Assembly: GCA_014647935.1 (NCBI GenBank)
Contig: BMQD01000032.1
Location: forward strand, 1 to 45,107
Direction of reading: 5' to 3'
Length of the DNA: 45,107 bases
Source of the DNA: Planomonospora parontospora
Lineage (GTDB): Bacteria; Actinomycetota; Actinomycetes; Streptosporangiales; Streptosporangiaceae
Position numbers and translations under genes: made by a program. The notes below the pieces were generated by a model. That model was not told the origin of the DNA, searched no databases, and saw nothing but the letters and a program-made list of their open reading frames with translations. Below are positions 38,327 to 45,107 of the stretch, one piece after another. Each line of letters opens with the position of its first letter. The first letter of the stretch is position 1.

Positions 38327-39730
38327 ATGGCGGAGCTGTGGACGTTGGGCGCGTGGGATCTGGCCGAGCTGATCCGCGCCGGAGAGGTCTCGTGCCGGGA
38401 GGTGATCGAGGCGCATCTACAGCGGATCGACGCGACGAACCCCCAGGTGAATGCGATCACGGTCACACTGGAGGAGGACTCGCTCGCGGCGGCGGACGCG
38501 GCCGACAGAGCCCGCGCACGCGGGGACGCGGTCGGTCCCCTGTGCGGCGTACCGATGACGGTGAAGGAGAACATCGACGTCAGGGGGTCGGCGACGACGC
38601 TGGGGATCGCCGCCCTGCGGGAGGCGGCGGCGACCGCCGACGCGCCCCCCGTCGCCGAATTGCGCGCGGCGGGGGCGATCCCGATCGGTCGCACGAACAT
38701 GCCCGAGTTCGGTATGCGCTGGCACACCGACAACGCGTTGCACGGCGCGACGGTGAACCCCTGGTCCGCCGCACACACGCCGGGCGGATCGAGCGGCGGG
38801 GAGGCGGCCGCGGTGGCGACGGGGATGTCCCCGCTCGGTATCGGCAACGACGGTGCGGGTTCGCTGCGATGGCCCGCCCAGTGCTGCGGCGTCAGCGCGC
38901 TGAAGCCCTCGCTGGGCAGGGTGGCGCAGGCCGGGCACGGGGCGGGGCCGACTCCCTTCGCGTTCCAGCTGCTCGCCGTACACGGTCCGGTCGCCCGGCG
39001 GGTGCGGGATCTGCGGCTGGCGTTCGAGCACATGTGCGGGCGCTCCGGCGGGGACCCGTGGCACGCGCCGGTGCCCGTGTACGGTCCGTCCCTGCCTGCG
39101 CCGGTGCGGGTCCGTGTGGTGACCGATCTCGACGGGACCGAGCTGGACCCGCAGGTGGCCGGCGCGCTGCAGCGCGCGGCCGCGGCCCTGGCGGACGCGG
39201 GCCATCCGGTCGAGGAAGGCCGGGCTCCGGCCCTCACCCGGGCGAGCGAGATCTTCACGCAGATCATGTCGGACCACGGCCGGACCCACCGGGAGCGACC
39301 TCCTGCGGACGCGATCGCCTCTCCTGGGTTCGTGCGCTTCTGGCAGGCGTACGAGCCGATCTGGACGCGGGCCGCAGGAGAGCGGGCGTTCGACCCGATG
39401 ATGGAGCGGGCGTCCATCGCGCGGCTGTGGAGCGCGCAGCTGAGCCGTACCCCGTTGATGCTCGCACCGATCCGCACGCGTCCGGCCTTCCGCGTCGGGT
39501 CCGATCTCGACCCCCGGTGGCTGGACGATTGGCCGGACACGATGCGTACGGTCGTGGCGGTCAACCTTCTCGGGCTGCCCGCGGTCGCCGTACCGGTCGC
39601 CTCGGCCGATGCGCCGCTGCCGCAGGCCGTACAGATCATCGGCCCGAGGTTTCGCGAGGATCTGTGCCTGGAGGCCGCCGCGGTGGTGGAGGCCGCGGCC
39701 GGGACGCCGACGCCGATCGACCCCCGCTGA
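38327..39730 (+). CDS. Amidase signature family amidase
   Basis: A 467-residue hydrolase of amides. The catalytic triad is complete: K80 (MTVKEN), cis-S155 (GGSSGGE) and nucleophile S179 (GNDGAGSLRWPA). Length and motifs match stand-alone amidases, not the GatA subunit, whose partners are absent. GAGGAGGA precedes ATG 38327. Substrate unknown. Confidence 0.93.
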   Translation: MAELWTLGAWDLAELIRAGEVSCREVIEAHLQRIDATNPQVNAITVTLEEDSLAAADAADRARARGDAVGPLCGVPMTVKENIDVRGSATTLGIAALREAAATADAPPVAELRAAGAIPIGRTNMPEFGMRWHTDNALHGATVNPWSAAHTPGGSSGGEAAAVATGMSPLGIGNDGAGSLRWPAQCCGVSALKPSLGRVAQAGHGAGPTPFAFQLLAVHGPVARRVRDLRLAFEHMCGRSGGDPWHAPVPVYGPSLPAPVRVRVVTDLDGTELDPQVAGALQRAAAALADAGHPVEEGRAPALTRASEIFTQIMSDHGRTHRERPPADAIASPGFVRFWQAYEPIWTRAAGERAFDPMMERASIARLWSAQLSRTPLMLAPIRTRPAFRVGSDLDPRWLDDWPDTMRTVVAVNLLGLPAVAVPVASADAPLPQAVQIIGPRFREDLCLEAAAVVEAAAGTPTPIDPR

Positions 39731-39870
39731 CCGTCGGCTCCGCGCAGAGGGCCGCGCCGCATCGGGTGACACGCCTACCCGGCGCCCTGGCCCACCGGAC
39801 CGAGCGACGCGAACCGGCTGCCGCCGCCCGGCGCCGAACTTTCTTCACAGCCGCCGCGTCGAAATCGAGC

Positions 39871-40443
39871 ATGAACGAGATGCGAAAGCTCGCCGTCCTG
39901 TCCGCGCTGCCCGTCGCCGCAGCGCTGATAGCGCTCCCCGCCCAGGCCGCGGAGCGTCCCGCCTGTCCCGTCCCGACCGGAGCAGCGGCGAAGCGGTCGT
40001 CCGGTGCTGAGATCGACATGCCGCCCAGAGGCGCCGCCACCGTCGAGGGGATCCGTGTCGGCCACATCCCGAAGGGCTTCGCCTACGGCCAGGTCGTCGT
40101 CAACGAGCACGATGGGATCACCGAGTACGGCTACCAGTGGGGGGACGACCGCTCCGAGGTGGACCCCGAACACCGGTCGCTGTGGGTGAGAGTGGTGTGC
40201 TGGCCGAAGGCGAGCGGGCCGGCGCAGCTGAAGAACGCGCCGTTCGACCTCGGGACGTTCTCCGGTGACACGGAGACCGTGCGGATCGGCGCTCGCCAGG
40301 TGCTCACCCGGGAGGGGGACGGCGCGCTGGGCCACGGCCGGTACGCGGGCTGGGTCGAGCGTAAGGGCGTCGTCGTCACCGTGATGGCCAGTCGGCCTCT
40401 CGTGCCGGAGCTAACGCAGATCATCAAGAGCATCCGGCTCTGA
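39871..40443 (+). CDS. Secreted hypothetical protein
   Basis: A 190-residue protein with a signal peptide (MRKLAVLSALPVAAALIALP core) probably cut after AQA (about residue 27). The mature part holds two Cys (ACPVP, VVCWP) and a strand-rich region ending VTVMASRPLVPELTQIIKSI. ATG 39880 is an alternative start. No family was recognised. Convergent with the hydrolase that ends 7 bases away. Confidence 0.7.
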   Translation: MNEMRKLAVLSALPVAAALIALPAQAAERPACPVPTGAAAKRSSGAEIDMPPRGAATVEGIRVGHIPKGFAYGQVVVNEHDGITEYGYQWGDDRSEVDPEHRSLWVRVVCWPKASGPAQLKNAPFDLGTFSGDTETVRIGARQVLTREGDGALGHGRYAGWVERKGVVVTVMASRPLVPELTQIIKSIRL

Positions 40444-40450
40444 ACCGTCG

Positions 40451-41320
40451 CTAGACGGCTGACTTGTCGAGGATGGCCGCCACTTCCGCTGCCCTGAACA
40501 CGAACCCCGCATGTGTGGTGTCCAGGGTGTGGACCTCGTAGGGGTTGCCCGGAGTCAGCGCATCCGCTTCGGCGATCAGTCTGTCCTGCATGGCCACCGG
40601 AATGGACCGGTCACCGGTGAGGCGGATGTACGTGCGGGCGATCGTGCCCCAGGTGTCGGCGTGACCACGGGCGTCGGCCGTCATCACCGCGATCGACTCG
40701 TCGGGCTGCAGGATGTTGAGGAACGCCCTGAACCGTTCGTCGGTGACGTCGGCCATGGTCGCCGCCTTGAGGCCGGCCAGCAGCGCCGGATCGGCGGTGC
40801 GGTAGTTGGCCCGGCCGACGCCGAGCCGAGCCGGGTCTCCGATGTTGAACGCGGCCAGGGACGGCATCAGGCTGTCTGCGAACTCGGGCTCCTGCATGTA
40901 CTCGATCGGGTTCGCCCGCTGCACGCACGCCCACGCGGAGATGTACACCAGCCGATCCACCAGGCCGGGGATCGTGTTGGCGACTCCGGTGACGGTCGTC
41001 CCTCCGAGGCTGGCGCCCACCAGCACCACCGGTCCGTGCTCGGCCACGCGGCGGACGACGCCGACGACCGCGTCGACGTTGTCCTGGAGGGTGGTCCCGG
41101 CCAGCGTCGACGGTTCGGCAGCCCACGCGTCGAGATCCTGCGGCGCCTGGTAGGCGACGGGGTACTGCGCGTCGAGGCCGTGCCCCGGCAGGTCGACGGC
41201 GAGGCTGCGGTGGCCGAGCAGGGCGAGTTCGCGTTGGACGGAGGACCACATGAACGAGTTGGAGCCGGAACCGTGGACCAGTACGAACGTGGGAGCGGCG
41301 CCGGACGACATGTAGACCAT
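40451..41320 (-). CDS. Alpha/beta fold hydrolase
   Basis: A 289-residue hydrolase. HGSGSNSFMW (16-25) supplies the oxyanion region, S104 in VGASLGG is the nucleophile and a late His in TTHAGF the base. It resembles the EstC/salicylate-esterase-like group; substrate unknown. TACGGT (41334-41329, minus strand) ends 8 bases before ATG 41320, suggesting a leaderless mRNA. A second ATG is 3 codons in. Confidence 0.88.
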   Translation of the reverse strand: MVYMSSGAAPTFVLVHGSGSNSFMWSSVQRELALLGHRSLAVDLPGHGLDAQYPVAYQAPQDLDAWAAEPSTLAGTTLQDNVDAVVGVVRRVAEHGPVVLVGASLGGTTVTGVANTIPGLVDRLVYISAWACVQRANPIEYMQEPEFADSLMPSLAAFNIGDPARLGVGRANYRTADPALLAGLKAATMADVTDERFRAFLNILQPDESIAVMTADARGHADTWGTIARTYIRLTGDRSIPVAMQDRLIAEADALTPGNPYEVHTLDTTHAGFVFRAAEVAAILDKSAV

Positions 41321-41458
41321 GATCGGGGACCGTATCAGGTGGTGGATCTTGGGCGCGAGGGGGAATCGAGGGCCGCGGCCGGGGGAGTGAGCCTGCGGAC
41401 GGGGACCGATCCGGGAGCCGGACGGGGCCGGCTCAAGCCGTCCGCCGATGAGCAGGGC

Positions 41459-42073
41459 TCAGGCGGTGGTCCTGCGGTAGCGCACCCAGACGTCGCCGGT
41501 CTGCACATGGCCGGTGAGCCGTACGCTGACGCCGTCGGGCGCGAGCGGCACCGGCGGGCGGTTGTGGACGGCGCCCATCCGGCGCCGGACGACCTCCTCG
41601 TCGTGGACCCACCAGCCGCGGGGCACCACGACGACGATGTCGCCGAACCAGGAGGTGATCTCGACGTCGAGCAGCACCTCCCGGTGCGGGCAGTCGGCCA
41701 GGGTGAAATCGATCCGTACCCTGCCCCACCTGCCGGCCTCGGCGCTCATGTGCCGGGGCACCGTCCAGCGGCCCGCCTGCACGATCCTGCCGCTGCCCGT
41801 GTGGAGCCGCAGTACGTCGCCCTCGGTCGGCGCGCGGGACGGAGGGCCGGCCGACGTGGGAGAAGGGGCGGCGGCCGGGTACGGCGCGCCGTACCCCGGC
41901 AGGTCCGACACGATCTCGTCCAGCTCGCCCAGAGTGCGGGCGGCGTAGGCGCGGTCGATCCGCCCGGTCAGCTCCTCCAGGCTGATGCGCCCCTCGCCGG
42001 CGGCGACGCGGAGGATCTCCGCCACCTTGTCACGATCCTGATCACTCGCCCGGAACTTCCGGTGATCGGTCAT
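41459..42073 (-). CDS. DUF1707 domain protein
   Basis: A 204-residue protein. The DUF1707 (SHOCT-like) domain covers about residues 6-58 (RASDQDRDKVAEILRVAAGE and LDEIVSDLP). A Pro-rich linker and a C-terminal strand domain (about 80-204) follow, like cell-wall-active sensor proteins. ATG 42073 is chosen because TAGGGT (42086-42081) lies 7 bases upstream; the in-frame GTG at 42082 would overlap that box. Its -35 would fall inside the IS630 element, which abuts the -10. Confidence 0.85.
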   Translation of the reverse strand: MTDHRKFRASDQDRDKVAEILRVAAGEGRISLEELTGRIDRAYAARTLGELDEIVSDLPGYGAPYPAAAPSPTSAGPPSRAPTEGDVLRLHTGSGRIVQAGRWTVPRHMSAEAGRWGRVRIDFTLADCPHREVLLDVEITSWFGDIVVVVPRGWWVHDEEVVRRRMGAVHNRPPVPLAPDGVSVRLTGHVQTGDVWVRYRRTTA

Positions 42074-42086
42074 GATGCCCACCCTA

Positions 42087-42102
42087 GTGCTGCGTTCCTC
42101 AA
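42087..42102. repeat. IS630 left terminal inverted repeat
   Basis: GTGCTGCGTTCCTCAA; it contains the transposase stop codon and is preceded by TA (42085-42086). Confidence 0.88.
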
Positions 42103-43234
42103 ATCATGTAGACGAACCGGCGGCGCAGGCGCCGGGGAGCCGGTGGCGGACGCCCCCACATCCACGGCTTAGCCCGCTGGTTGAGCTGGGCGGTCGCGAT
42201 GCGGGTGGCGTGGTCGATGTCGCCCGGACCGGCGAAGGACACCCCGGCCAGGGCATGCCGGCGGAAGATCCGCCACCACGCTTCCTGCAGGTTCAACCAG
42301 CATGCGCCGACCGGGATGAACGCGTGCCGGATCCGCGGGTGATCGGCCAGCCACGTACGGGTGGCGAGGCTGGTGTGGCTGGACAGATTGTCGGCGATCA
42401 CGACGATGTCACCGGTGCCCGGGTTGACGTCCTCGATCTTCTGCAGGAACTCCTGATAGGACGCGCTGTTGCGAGAGGGCGACGTCATCGTCACCGCGGT
42501 GCCGTCGGCCACGCGCAGCGCACCGTAGACCCAGGTCTTGGCCGATCCGCGCCGGCACTCCAGGGGGACCTTGATCCGGCGTCCGTCTCCTGACCAGGCC
42601 GGTGCCGGCGGGAACGTGCGGGGCACGACCGGGCCCAACTCGTCGGCGCAGACCACGACCGCGCCTTCCGGCGGATCGGTGTACAGGCCGACGATCATCG
42701 TTCTTTTACGGCTAACCCGGGATCTTTGCTGGTGCTCCAGGATCGGGTGCGCCGCCATCTCACCCCCTCGGCCAGCAGGATCCGCCGGACCTGGGAGCGG
42801 CCGACGGCGATGCCCTGCCCGCGGGCTGCGGCGGTGAGCGCGTCCAGGGTCCACACCGCCGGACCGGTCTCGTCGGTGGCTTCCAGCTCACCCCAGGTGC
42901 GCCAGCGCAACCTGCCGGGCGGGGTGCTCTTGGCCAGCGCGATGATCTGTGAGCGTTCGGCCTGGGTGAGGCGCGGTTTGCGACCGGAGCCGGGCCGGTC
43001 GCCGAGACCGTCCAGACCCTCGGCGTTGAAGCGGCGCAGCCGGCGGCGCACCGTTTCGGGATGGCAGCCGACCTGGGCGGCGATGGCCGGGCCGCGCATC
43101 CCGTTCCAGCTCAGCATCACGATCCTGGCGCGCTGGATCCAGTCGGCCGGAGCGTGACGGGCTCCGGCGAGCTTGCGGATCTGGCGTTCTTCCTGGGCAT
43201 CGCGCGGCGCCCGGGCGCGCAGCAGTTTCGGCAT
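42099..43234 (-). pseudogene. IS630 transposase, split by a -1 frameshift
   Basis: Frame A runs from ATG 43234 (GGGAGG 8 bases upstream) to TGA at 42695: helix-turn-helix domain with GPAIAAQVGCHPETVRRRLR and a linker ending in KDPGLAVKER. Frame B continues one base back as RKRTMIVGLYTDPPEGAVVV with the DDE catalytic residues in CADELGP, IADNLSSH and NLQEAWW, to a TGA inside the left IR. The shift lies near GTAAAAGAACG (about 42700-42710). The A-run is short for programmed frameshifting, so mutation is as likely. No other lesion was seen. Confidence 0.85.
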
Positions 43235-43303
43235 GACAGGACCCTCCCGCCAGGAAGGATTCCCCTGGGCAAGGCAACCGAGCGGTGACAATCTCCATAC
43301 CCG

Positions 43304-43319
43304 TTGAGGAACGCAGCAC
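43304..43319. repeat. IS630 right terminal inverted repeat
   Basis: TTGAGGAACGCAGCAC, the exact complement of the left end. The following bases (AGGG) are IS5-type sequence, not TA. Confidence 0.88.
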
Positions 43320-43499
43320 AGGGCGGGAAATCGTGCGGCAGCAGCCGGCCCGCAGCCGGTAGGAGATCGCGTCCACGATCTCCCGACGCGCGTGCAGGAC
43401 CGGGCGGCCTCCGCTTTTCGGGGCGGGGACCAACGGTTCCAGCAGCGCCCATTCGGCGTCGGTGAGATCGGTCGGGTAGGGGCATCGGGGATCGGGCAT
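43320..43499 (-). pseudogene. IS5-family transposase, N-terminal fragment
   Basis: From ATG 43499: MPDPRCPYPTDLTDAEWALL is the standard IS5 transposase start. About 40 residues on, a small deletion in the normal GCQWRLLPHDFPPW region shifts the frame (AGCCRTISRP; LLPHDFPP continues in another frame). The IS630 junction then cuts the gene. Non-functional. Confidence 0.82.
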
Positions 43500-43576
43500 G
43501 GGGCCTCCCACGCCCAGCAACGCACACCCGCAGGCAGCTGAACAGCGACGCGAACGCCAGCTTTTCAGACACCCTC
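43320..43576 (-). mobile_element. IS5-family element remnant
   Basis: One end is intact: CTTTTCAGACACCCTC (43561-43576), the usual IS5-group terminal repeat, followed by TAA, a TNA-type target. The other end and most of the transposase are missing beyond the IS630 junction. Confidence 0.8.
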
Positions 43577-43592
43577 TAAACGTGTTGGTGCA

Positions 43593-43634
43593 GCAACCGA
43601 AGTCGGCGAATTTCACATTCGCCGGAAGTGTTGC
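43593..43634. repeat. Two-part stem-loop beside the IS5 end
   Basis: CGGCGAAT-TTCAC-ATTCGCCG (43604-43624) is a perfect 8-bp hairpin; outer bases GCAAC and GTTGC (43593-43597, 43630-43634) also pair. It overlaps the -35 box of the next gene. Confidence 0.6.
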
Positions 43635-43660
43635 CATTCTGAGACTTAATCATGTATGGT
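43631..43660 (+). promoter_or_regulatory. Promoter of the Clp N-domain gene
   Basis: TTGCCA (43631-43636), 18-base spacer, TATGGT (43655-43660). Downstream, TTCGAGT is repeated directly (43674-43680, 43686-43692) around TATATA-like bases, a possible regulator site. Confidence 0.45.
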
Positions 43661-43712
43661 GATTTGATTAGCGTTCGAGTATATATTCGAGTCTCGCGAT
43701 GGGAGATGTTCC

Positions 43713-44210
43713 GTGCGGAGGATGTGGAGGAGAAGAAAGGTTCTGCGTCGACCTCTGGATCGCCTGCTCACTGATCACGCGATACAAGTTCTAAATCTGG
43801 CCCGAGAGGAAGCTGGGGAATATCAGCACAACCGCGTTTCTCCTGAACATCTTCTACTGGGATTGGTGCGCTTCGATTCATGTCTTGCCGCTGACGTGCT
43901 TCGCGATCTGGGGATCAGCTTGCAGGCCGTACAAGCCGAAATAAGGCAATACCTTGAAAGCGGCACGCATGAATCTCCAGAGGAGATTCAGTTCACCTCC
44001 CAGGCTGAGCAGGCTATGGAACTGTCGCGCAATGAGGCCGTCCGGCTCGGAAACATCCATATCGGCACCGAGCATCTTCTACTCGGTCTTATCGGAGAAG
44101 GGGAGAGTGCTGCGGCTCGTATCCTGGTGGCACGAGGATCGGATCTCTCCAGGGCCCGCCAAGGGGTTATCAGTGTATTGGCAAGAGAAGTAGAGGGTCG
44201 GCAGGCATGA
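43713..44210 (+). CDS. Stand-alone Clp N-terminal domain protein
   Basis: A 165-residue protein made of two Clp_N repeats: about 15-75 (VSPEHLLLGLVRFDSCLAAD) and 90-155 (IGTEHLLLGLIGEGESAAAR). In ClpC/ClpA this domain recruits adaptors and substrates; the AAA+ motor is absent here. Such isolated domains may bind ClpC clients or compete with adaptors. GTG 43713 follows GGGAG by 7 bases. The first residues are strongly basic (MRRMWRRRKVLRRP). The gene and its flanks are visibly AT-richer than the rest of the window, suggesting transfer. It is followed by a 14-bp terminator. Confidence 0.85.
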   Translation: MRRMWRRRKVLRRPLDRLLTDHAIQVLNLAREEAGEYQHNRVSPEHLLLGLVRFDSCLAADVLRDLGISLQAVQAEIRQYLESGTHESPEEIQFTSQAEQAMELSRNEAVRLGNIHIGTEHLLLGLIGEGESAAARILVARGSDLSRARQGVISVLAREVEGRQA

Positions 44211-44271
44211 CGCGAGCGAGAACAGCTGGTCGAGGACGCGAGATATCGCTATTTCGATAGGCAGGAGGATA

Positions 44272-44305
44272 AGAGTCCTCGATGGAAACGGCCATCGAGG
44301 ACTCT
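44272..44305 (+). terminator. Strong stem-loop after the Clp N-domain gene
   Basis: AGAGTCCTCGATGG (44272-44285), 6-base loop, CCATCGAGGACTCT (44292-44305): a perfect 14-bp stem followed by AT-rich sequence. Confidence 0.85.
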
Positions 44306-44434
44306 ATATCAGACCGCGTTCTTTTCGCGACGTTATTTGAATTTACCTAGCTCTAATAGAACCCGGGGGGTCATGATCGGATCTGGCGAGGACGTCGACG
44401 ATATCAGTTACTCTGTGCCTTTTGGAACGCCGCC

Positions 44435-44998
44435 TCAGCAAGCAGCGTTGATGCTCGGTGAGTCGTCGCCCGCTACGCCTGTGCATTTAAGCATGCACAT
44501 GCCGATGCAATCGTAGCTATACAGCCAGCCGCATCCGTCCCAGACGTTCCTGCAGTCGCGATAATAGAAACATTTCCAGCTACCCCCGCACCAATCGCTC
44601 TCAATTGAGCATTCACAGTCCACCGAGGCGGCGAGGGCGCTATTGGTAGGGGCGGTCCGTGCTGATTCCGCTGGGCCGAGGTTGGCCACCAGGTTGCGTG
44701 CCTCGTCCTTGCCGAACGCATCAATTACCTCGAACTTGAGGCGTTCATCCCCTCTGTCTTCATCGGGAGAACGCCTGTGGAGGTTCGATGGGATCCTGAC
44801 GTACGCTTCGAGATCGGCCAAGATTCTCTGCTGTCTGGGCGACAGGTCGGGATGCGCTCGACGGTATTGCGCGAAGTGATCTATCCACAAGCGAGACCTG
44901 ACAGATGGGTCGAGCTTCGCATAGATCGCCCTGCGATAAGGGGCAGTGTGCTGAGAAAACGTCACATAGTCCTGTGGAAGCCGGTTTAGATTGGCCAT
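44435..44998 (-). CDS. Fulvocin C-like bacteriocin precursor
   Basis: A 187-residue precursor-like protein. The N-terminal 110 residues (APYRRAIYAKLDPSVRSRLW, then LSPRQQRILADLEAYV) match my memory of the fulvocin C-related family. After ALAASVD, a Cys-rich tail has ten Cys at 128, 130, 137, 143, 149, 156, 164, 168, 172 and 187. Its opening C-x-C-S-x-x-S-D-x-C equals the start of fulvocin C, a 45-residue myxobacterial bacteriocin. There is no typical signal peptide. A TTGACA box (45023-45018, minus) lies upstream, but no good -10. GTG 44965, with AGGA 4 bases before it, is an alternative start. Export and processing genes are not in view. Confidence 0.7.
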   Translation of the reverse strand: MANLNRLPQDYVTFSQHTAPYRRAIYAKLDPSVRSRLWIDHFAQYRRAHPDLSPRQQRILADLEAYVRIPSNLHRRSPDEDRGDERLKFEVIDAFGKDEARNLVANLGPAESARTAPTNSALAASVDCECSIESDWCGGSWKCFYYRDCRNVWDGCGWLYSYDCIGMCMLKCTGVAGDDSPSINAAC

Positions 44999-45058
44999 CA
45001 CCCAGGCGCGGGCTTTCTGTCAATCCCCCGAAAACGTGGAGACGGTCCTATGCCACAG

Positions 45059-45076
45059 CGGCCCTCACCAGGGCCG
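45059..45076. terminator. Short hairpin upstream of the fulvocin-like gene
   Basis: CGGCCCT-CACC-AGGGCCG, a perfect 7-bp stem. It may insulate the precursor gene from the next gene outside the window. Confidence 0.45.
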
Positions 45077-45107
45077 TTGACGCTTGCCTCTTCTCGATCA
45101 TCTGACG

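Larger units (their letters stand above)
42087..43319 (-). mobile_element. IS630-family insertion sequence, 1233 bp
   Basis: Bounded by perfect 16-bp inverted repeats: GTGCTGCGTTCCTCAA at 42087-42102 and its complement at 43304-43319. The left end is flanked by TA, the IS630 target, but the right end is not, so the ends are not a simple insertion pair. One transposase is encoded on the minus strand in two frames. It interrupts an IS5-type element. Confidence 0.88.

Noticed and set aside
1-45107. tRNA or rRNA genes
   Set aside because: No T-loop (GGTTCGA-type) with matching acceptor stem and no rRNA core sequence was seen on either strand by eye.

Overview
The window is very GC-rich DNA of an actinomycete. 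Evidence: near-total G/C at third codon positions, many GTG and TTG starts, several starts preceded directly by TANNNT -10 boxes (leaderless transcripts), a mycothiol-type maleylpyruvate isomerase protein, adjacent lnt and polyprenol-phosphate-mannose synthase genes, a HelR/HelD-type RNA polymerase motor, and AA10/CBM5_12 chitin enzymes. The flavour is that of Streptosporangiales, but that placement is inference. No rRNA, tRNA or CRISPR array was seen.

Layout. 1-7.2 kb: end of a chemoreceptor, an M24 peptidase, an acyl-CoA dehydrogenase, a YCII/ECF42 sigma pair, a mycothiol-dependent-isomerase-like protein, an SRPBCC/ArsR pair under a 36-bp palindrome, and an Lrp/AsnC regulator. 7.3-14.2 kb (minus strand): a sugar operon with ROK repressor, lipoprotein binding protein, two permeases, GH4 phospho-glycosidase and BadF-type kinase, the last four genes overlapping by 4 bases each. 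14.3-25.2 kb (plus): helR, a 513-base gene-free stretch with a promoter and large hairpins, lnt-ppm, and a 1540-residue P-type ATPase with two small companions. 25.3-28.4 kb (minus): a methyltransferase and a CmtR-like / ICMT-like / CDF metal operon. 28.7-34.6 kb (minus): DoxX, an AA10 LPMO, a secreted M4-M28-CBM5_12 double metalloprotease and a LysR regulator. 34.6-42.1 kb: WYL regulator, epoxide hydrolase, membrane protein, amidase, secreted protein, hydrolase, DUF1707 protein. 42.1-43.6 kb: an IS630-type element inserted in a truncated IS5-type element. 43.6-45.1 kb: visibly AT-richer DNA with a stand-alone Clp N-domain protein and a precursor whose Cys-rich C-terminus resembles fulvocin C.

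Links between genes. The ROK promoter carries a perfect 31-bp palindrome; its central 16 bases recur exactly in the LPMO promoter, inside the -35/-10 spacer. The sugar importer, its kinase and phospho-glycosidase, and the chitin-active LPMO therefore probably form one regulon for chitin-type oligosaccharides. The LPMO and the double protease end in closely related CBM5_12 modules.

Most interesting items: the fulvocin-like precursor, the shared ROK operator, the M4-M28 fusion, the P-type ATPase whose N-terminal half looks like a dead copy of its C-terminal half, a possible non-coding RNA at 16.8-17.1 kb, and three tandem repeats that each include a stop codon.
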